Below are positions 58,405-64,000 of a stretch of 64,000 bases of DNA, one piece after another. The stretch is from Kryptolebias marmoratus (taxonomy: Eukaryota; Chordata; Actinopteri; Cyprinodontiformes; Rivulidae): contig NC_051431.1 in NCBI RefSeq assembly GCF_001649575.2, positions 20,864,203 to 20,928,202 of the forward strand, read 5' to 3'. Numbering within the stretch: the stretch's first letter is position 1; each line of letters opens with the position of its first letter. A program made the translations under genes and the position numbers. Below the pieces are notes generated by a model. That model saw only the letters and a program-made list of their open reading frames with translations, did not search any database and was not told the DNA's origin.

Positions 58405-58905
58405 TTAATATCCTACATGTTGTAGATAGCACTTTGACTGATCTCAGTTTGAAGGAGTAGAGTTTCACTCTGATCGCACTGATGCTAACAGCTAGTCTGA
58501 GTGGGATTAAGAACAATATTAATTATTGCCACTTTAAAACGACAAGAGATTGAAGCACATTGTTTTTTATAAACCTTTATTATGTTGTCAGTTTCACATT
58601 ACATTGTTAATCTAGCAGAAATATCAACATTTTAACTATTAAATATTAGCAAGTTAACATTTTATAAATTAGCATTTACACAAACCGCTGTGAATGTTTT
58701 AGGACAGGAGATGTTTTAAAATGACAGTAATTTGCTTTGGTCTTAGCCCCATTTGCACTAGCTGTTAGCCCATCAGCTAGGTCAAAATGTATCTCAAAAC
58801 TGAGGGTGTTCAAAGGGCTTTCTATAACAGGTAAGACATTAACTGTTTATAACCTTTTCATAGAACCCCACTTCAAAAAATCTGAACTATTGCTTTAAGA
58901 AACTG
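58405..58905 (+). repeat. Family B interspersed repeat, best copy
   Basis: Contains both conserved blocks: 58418-58555 ('tgttgtagatagcactttga', 'ctgatctcagtttgaaggag', 'acagctagtctgagtgg') and 58790-58900 ('gtatctcaaaactgagggtg', 'ttcatagaaccccacttcaa'). It is contiguous with the 5' terminus of the preceding family A copy. No coding capacity; a 61-codon minus-strand frame at the junction is repeat-derived. Confidence 0.65.
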
Positions 58906-59199
58906 GAAGCTAAATAACATTTCTTATCATGTCATAGTTTGAAAAATCTAGTTTGTAATAACCTCCAATTGTGACCATTTATCCAGTGAGTCATCTACTC
59001 ATCCTTTTTCTAGTCATTTAATCTATACAGCCAATAACTATTTCTTCATTCATTACCACTTAATCATCAAATAATGGCAGCTGTTGCTTTGACAAAACAT
59101 GATAATGGTTTGTGCCTTAGACCAGATGACAGTCCCCATTGTAATAGGTGCACTTGATAAACTGAATCCCTCTGCTTGTTCCTCTTGTTCTTATCAAGA
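58906..59199. other. AT-rich sequence, nothing recognised
   Basis: No feature recognised. Confidence 0.45.
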
Positions 59200-59660
59200 C
59201 CATGGTAAATGTGCTCACCAGACTGCAAAATGAAAATCATTTATAGCCCCTCTCTCAGCTTCAGAGAGCAGACTTCCATTGCCCTCTGTGTCCCACTCAT
59301 AGCCATTCTGAAAGCCATAAAATGGGGCTGTTCTGAAATGTTATCCCGGTTAAACTTGCCAGTAATTGTATTACCCAATCATATCTATTTTACCTTGATT
59401 TGCTCTTTTCCCCCGGTGGTACACATATGGAGAGTGATGAATTAGTTCATTTCACGATAGTAATGAGAGTGCCTTGGTCTGCTCTGAGGTCACACAGTGA
59501 CCCAAAATAGCACATATATCGGGCGTGAGGAGTATGTTTTGAGTGTTGGGCTGCTTTTGCAGAAATTTATGCGTGTGGTTTTGGACCTGTACATGCCTGT
59601 GCTGGACAAATAGAGGAATTATCTGGGCTGTGAGAAGCTGTGCAAAGTTTGATGTCCTTT
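59200..59660. promoter_or_regulatory. Candidate regulatory block (CNE-like)
   Basis: Repeat-free and GC-balanced: 'gccagtaattgtattaccca', 'gagtgatgaattagttcatt', 'tgaggtcacacagtgaccca' (an imperfect inverted nuclear-receptor-like pair) and 'atatatcgggcgtgagg'. A 78-codon plus-strand frame (59209-59445) has no splice support. Confidence 0.35.
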
Positions 59661-61026
59661 AACTGTATTAATTTTAAAATATGTCCATCGTATGCACAGC
59701 AGGCAGTCTCCACACCAACTGAAATTGTCTAATCAAATCTGCAACATATTTAAATTTATAGTTGTATGTGTCAGTACCTGTAAGAGAATAACTTTAAAGT
59801 TTTTGGAAATGATTACCTGAAATCGTTTTTTTTTTTTCAGTTTTTGGCAGTTTGGTGTGATTTTTTCCCAACAGGACAACGGGCTCTCAAATTTCTTTTT
59901 ACCTAAATCCAAATACTGTGTAGGTTCTAATACTGGATGAGCCTAAATTCCCCAAACTTCTGTTTTTTCTCAAGGATATTCTGAGCCCACACCACCTTCT
60001 GCTCTTACTTTTGTCAGCAAAAGCAGTGTCCAGTTTTCATTTAACAGCTTGTTACATCTGCATTCAAGTCTGCAATTGGAAAAAAAAAACTGGCTATTTC
60101 CTGGATAATGTTTTGTTTTCTCAGCAACTGTCACCAGATATAAATGCAATCTATGAACATGCTTCCTCTTAATCTGCCTGTGTATTAACCCTAGAAGAAA
60201 GACACAAAGTTGCAACATTTCTTTTTAAAACCCATTTGTAACTAAAACAGTTGTTTGGCTCTCCGGGAGGTTGTGAAATTGGTTGATTTCCTAAAGAAAA
60301 AACTTTTCTACAGGAGCTTTTTCTCTAGTTTCTTTTGCACCAAATAGGAATGCTCATACCTTATATAACTAAGGCTTAATTTTTGCTCCATTCTTTCCTA
60401 AGCGATTCCGAGTTGAAAATCTGCAATATAATTCATTACTGCATTACCACTGCAATATTGACAACTGAGAAGTGGGTGAAAAAGATGTGTTAAAACTGGT
60501 ATGGTGTTTGCATGATTTACATACTTTGGTGTTTTTTGTTTTTTTATTTTTCATTAACTTCATCTGTGTGTTATAAAAATTAAGTCACAGCTATAAAACT
60601 GTTGGTGATAAATAGAGTCTAAATTTACTCAGAAATATGCAAGTATAAAAAAGGGTTACATGAAGACTCCATGTGGAAAGGTGATTCCCTTTCCTTTTGA
60701 GCTTCATTTTGTTTAGGTTTGTTTGAGGCAAACACGAACAACTGTTATTTAAATTAGAAGTCTGTAATCATTTTTTCTAGGTTTTTGTTTTGATCTTATG
60801 TAACTGCAGGTGTAGAGCTTGCATATTTTGCTAGTCACAGTACACAGATGTTATCTAATATCCAACAGTCGCCATATATTGTATCAACCATATGTTAACA
60901 AGTCACTCCAGTCAGAATCACGGATGGTTTAGCTTAGGTCAGGGAAGCTTTAAATCTAAAGCAGATATAGAATATCTCCAGTTGGATAAAACAACCTTGG
61001 AAAGGCACATTACATATCTATTATAA
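59661..61026. other. AT-rich sequence, no gene recognised
   Basis: T-run near 59827-59838. No repeat or exon recognised. Confidence 0.45.
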
Positions 61027-61402
61027 TGAAACTAGCATTCCTTGAAGGATCGTATATCGTCTGCCACCTTACATGCCCCAATTTTAAACAAATATCTTGT
61101 GCGATCTGTTACTGCTCAAAGTACGTTTTGTAGATGACTCAGCTTGTACCACACCAGGTTTTAGCTCAATATCTGTAAAATTGAAAGCTAGAAAAATTTG
61201 TGTATGCTACGGTGGATTAGATGTGGTGTCCATCTTAAATCAGGATAATTTCAAAAGCTAATGAGTTGTAGATGTACATCCAGTTATTGTTTTTTATTGG
61301 TTTAATTAAAAATTGTCCTCTGGGTCTTCTGATATTTTGCTAACAGACAGACAGATAGTTCAACAGACACACGCACAGGTAATTACACGATCACCTATGT
61401 TG
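61027..61402 (-). mobile_element. Family A element, one unit, near-complete
   Basis: Starts 'ctagcattccttgaaggat' and 'atatcgtctgccaccttaca' (3' terminus). It carries one unit ('accacaccaggttttagctc', 'gttgtagatgtacatccagt', 'gatattttgctaacagac') and ends with the '(ga/ca)cacacgcacaggta' patch and 'cgatcacctatgttgc', a decayed 5' terminus. Length is about 375 bp, like the copy at 20757-21125. Confidence 0.8.
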
Positions 61403-61569
61403 CATGACAGCAGGTTATAACAATAAAAGATTCCTGTGATCCAAAACAAAAACAAAGAAAGAAAAAGAAAAAGAAAACAACAACAAAAAAATGCAGCTAA
61501 AAAAAAAATCACAATATTAAATGCAGTAGATGGGAAACAGTTCATTTAAGTTTGCATGTGATTTATGCT
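61403..61569. repeat. A-rich low-complexity tract
   Basis: About 61443-61510 is almost entirely A with G and C interruptions; the remainder is AT-rich. Confidence 0.7.
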
Positions 61570-61900
61570 TTGAACGTCTGTGGTGAATCTTTGGAGATCT
61601 GAGTTTTCTGGCTCAGCAAAGAACGTGGCAGACTTCCAAAGCAATGTGGTGAGGGTTGATAACTGTAACATGGCCCAGGTTATGCTCTGACCGCTCGGTC
61701 AGGCTGTGAGATTTGCTGGGATTACCAGTGAGAAAATGGTACAGCGGGGACATTGGAAGGAGAGCGGAGCAAGCACTGTAAAACATGCATCAGGAGTTTC
61801 GTATAGATTAGACATACATGACCACTACTAGCAGTGCCAAAGTATTTATGGGCATTTTGAAAGAGGATTAGAAAGGGAATCCCTTTGCTCAGTTTCTGGT
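61570..61900. promoter_or_regulatory. Candidate regulatory block
   Basis: Repeat-free, GC-balanced sequence with a small inverted pair 'tgaccgctcggtca' at about 61688-61701 and 'gagcggagcaagcactgtaa'. No gene-like frame. Function is a guess from texture. Confidence 0.3.
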
Positions 61901-62188
61901 GAAGGATTTCTCAGGGAAATTACATTTCATTCATTTTCTGCTGCACATTACAGTGTTGTTCTGGGAACATAAAAGTTGTAAACAGGCTTATGAAAGGCTT
62001 ACCCTTCCCAGTAGTGTATGTTCCATGGGATTTATTTCTAGGTGTAGAACAATTTTGTGATGTAGTTATATACTGTGTAATTATTTGTGTTACTTTCACT
62101 TGCAAAGTGAGAAACTCCATAGATGTACATTAGGAAATGCCTTTTAGGCCTAGTCTACTCTTCTCCAGATATTATATTTTTGATTGAT
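61901..62188. other. AT-rich sequence, nothing recognised
   Basis: No feature recognised. Confidence 0.45.
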
Positions 62189-63205
62189 TTTCATCGTCAC
62201 TCACTGAAAACCAAAGGCAGATGATAACATTTTTGTTCTGTGTCTGGTGTGTGTGCACACGTGTTTGTGTATCTGACTGTGCAATCTAGTATGCAAGATC
62301 TTTGCTTATAGTTCAGCATTAACTTTTGGAATCAGCTTTGTCTGCTCAAATATTTTAAAAATCCCTGTAAGGATTGTTAAGGCACTGTCAGAAAGTAATC
62401 AACGGATCTACAACTGATTACATTTTGAAGTCAATCCTATTTAAGATTACCACCAAGGCTAATCAACATTAGCCAACACAAAAAATGGCCTTAACTCAGT
62501 CAATTTTACAGATGTTCAGTTAAAATTTGATGTGATAGTAATTGAGGCTCTTTCATAACACATACTCTCTGTGTGATATCTTTTTATGTCATGCTAAAAT
62601 TGTGCATAATGTTTCTCAAACAATTTCACAAAACTGTTTCTTAATGTATAATGATGTGACAAAAAGATGGTGAAAGAGGTTGGGTGTATTAACACATCCC
62701 TTTTGCTAGTGTTATAGGCTCTTGTTTAAAGGGGGCACCAGATTGTCAGGAAAACCACAAAGTGTCACATTAGAAATGAAACATTCATAACAAATCATAA
62801 CCAGACCTAACACTGCTTTTCTCATCAATAAGGAGAAGAGGTGCCTTACCAGGATCAAAGTTGTGAGACCAGCATTTTTTTCTGCTTATGGGGACTTAAG
62901 AGAGTCTGATTGGACCCCAGCAGGACCCAGCAAGGAGGCAGATCAAGGCCAAAACTCACTGATGGTCAATGTGCAGTGTTTTGTGCAAGGTCACCTGAGG
63001 TTGCATGGATGACCTCTGAGGCAGGTCTAGAGCTGCGAGCTGTTGGAGTCAGGAGATGGCAAGTGATGTGCATCTGGAGGGATTCTTTACTTGACCTGTC
63101 TCTTAAACCATTCTTCAACAAAAGATGATCATAGTATAAAAGTTTGGCATGAAAGGCAGCAGGCAATACGCATTCCTTCAAGGAATGCTTGGCCTTAACC
63201 TTTTT
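62189..63205 (+). mobile_element. Family A element, both ends, ~500-bp unmatched interior
   Basis: The 5' part is 'ttcatcgtcactcactgaaa', 'accaaaggcagatgataaca' and 'gtgtctggtgtgtgtgcaca'. One diverged unit follows to about 62600 ('tctacaactgattacatttt', 'agccaacacaaaaaatggcc', 'aaaatttgatgtgatagtaa'). The 3' terminus appears at 63120-63205, with a perfect 19-base palindrome GCATTCCTTCAAGGAATGC at 63170-63188 followed by 'ttggcc'. The 62620-63119 stretch matches no other copy and is either an insertion or a divergent internal segment. Confidence 0.7.
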
Positions 63206-64000
63206 TCTAACTGTTTGCATTTTTTTCTTTTTAAACACAGTTCCAACAAAAATACAGAAATACTTATGCAGCACCACTAGGTGGTGAGAACATCCATGTA
63301 AACAATATATTAAAAAAAATTAAAAAAAGTTAAAAAAAATATGCTTTGCAAATATTTCAACTGAAATTCTTTTGACCTTTTTATTAGTTTGTTTGATACT
63401 ATTTAGAATTTTCTCTCAGTTATTAACCATTGTAGCACACAATCAAACTTTGACAACAGCTGGGTCAGGTTAGTCAAACACAAACAGTAAAAATGGCTCC
63501 ATTCTTGTTTTTGTTTCTAAGGCACAAAGTAATACAAAAAATGTCATCTTATCTTATCTGAAAAGTGTCATATTTACATTACATATTGAGTCACCCTATC
63601 TTTTTTTAAGTGTTTGCTATGGTAGGTGTTTAAATTTTCTTCTTTTTTTTTCCATCCCCCTAAGTGTTGTTTGCGTGTGGACAGGAGGCGCAATATCAGC
63701 AGAAAAAGGTTTTAATGTTGACCTTCTTCTGTGCTCTTTGTTGTTTTGTGTTTCAGTATTAAAGTTCAAATATGTGTTAGTGTACACAGCAAATTCAAAA
63801 GTGTTAAATGTTTTGGTGTTAGCAGACTTTGTGCAAAAGCAGAGTTAATTTTACACTTATAGAGTCACATTCTGTTTATGTAACTCTGGGATGTATATTA
63901 TTAGTAGTTAAAATCCAGTGTTAAAACAAAGTGATTACGCATCAAATCTAGAGGTGTTAAAATGGAATCAATAACTCTTTACTTCTTAACTCTGAACTCC
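63206..64000. other. AT-rich sequence, no gene recognised
   Basis: A-rich patch at 63310-63345. No exon or repeat recognised up to the window end. Confidence 0.45.

Noticed and set aside
58331..58516. Minus-strand 61-codon frame with a regular-looking peptide
   Set aside because: It spans the junction of family A and family B repeats and is repeat-derived.

Overview
This 64 kb window looks like a non-coding stretch of a ray-finned (teleost) fish chromosome. It is AT-rich and has no intact protein gene. Reading frames are short (the longest is 161 codons) and about what chance gives in AT-rich DNA. There is no operon, ribosome-binding-site or CRISPR structure. The teleost assignment rests on repeat content: a tRNA-derived SINE, Tc1-like transposase remnants, hAT-type MITEs, LTRs ending TGTCA/TGACA, and the widespread fish repeat carrying 'gcgacctgtccagggtgtacc'-like text. 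From memory this mix resembles cyprinodontiform or related percomorph genomes, but I could not run a search. Two N bases (9492 and 51356, the second next to a 21-base C run) suggest a draft assembly.

The most structured content is one interspersed family, called family A here, with about 13 copies on both strands. Each copy holds one to three internal units of about 290-300 bp. The 5' end starts TTATCACC-like. The 3' end carries a partly inverted version of that sequence (GGCGGGCGATA-like), followed by a hairpin that is perfect at 63170-63188. Asymmetric terminal inverted repeats plus a 3' hairpin suggest a non-autonomous Helentron/Helitron2-type element; this is inference. A second family, B, appears three times. 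Two solo LTRs of one family (33248-33720 and 44498-44995) have target-site duplications, the second one perfect. hAT-like MITEs lie at 28614-28892, 32825-33202 and 45311-45603, and a TIR element with GTGCGCAC palindromes at 4806-5323.

Between repeats are repeat-poor, more GC-balanced blocks that read like vertebrate cis-regulatory DNA: 16130-16420, 27110-27680, 36000-37060, 41020-41510, 50340-51000, 51440-51930, 56280-56660, 59200-59660 and 61570-61900. The block at 27110-27680 is very dense in TAAT/ATTA homeodomain cores. Single-sequence inspection cannot prove conservation.

Two places could be exons. One is on the minus strand at 10177-10460, with a strong acceptor, 94 open codons and a stop. 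The other is on the plus strand at 40539-40704, with acceptors and a consensus donor. I cannot assign either to a known gene. Overall the window is best read as intergenic or intronic 'gene desert' DNA containing candidate enhancers and a dense layer of old transposons. I found no new multi-gene system.
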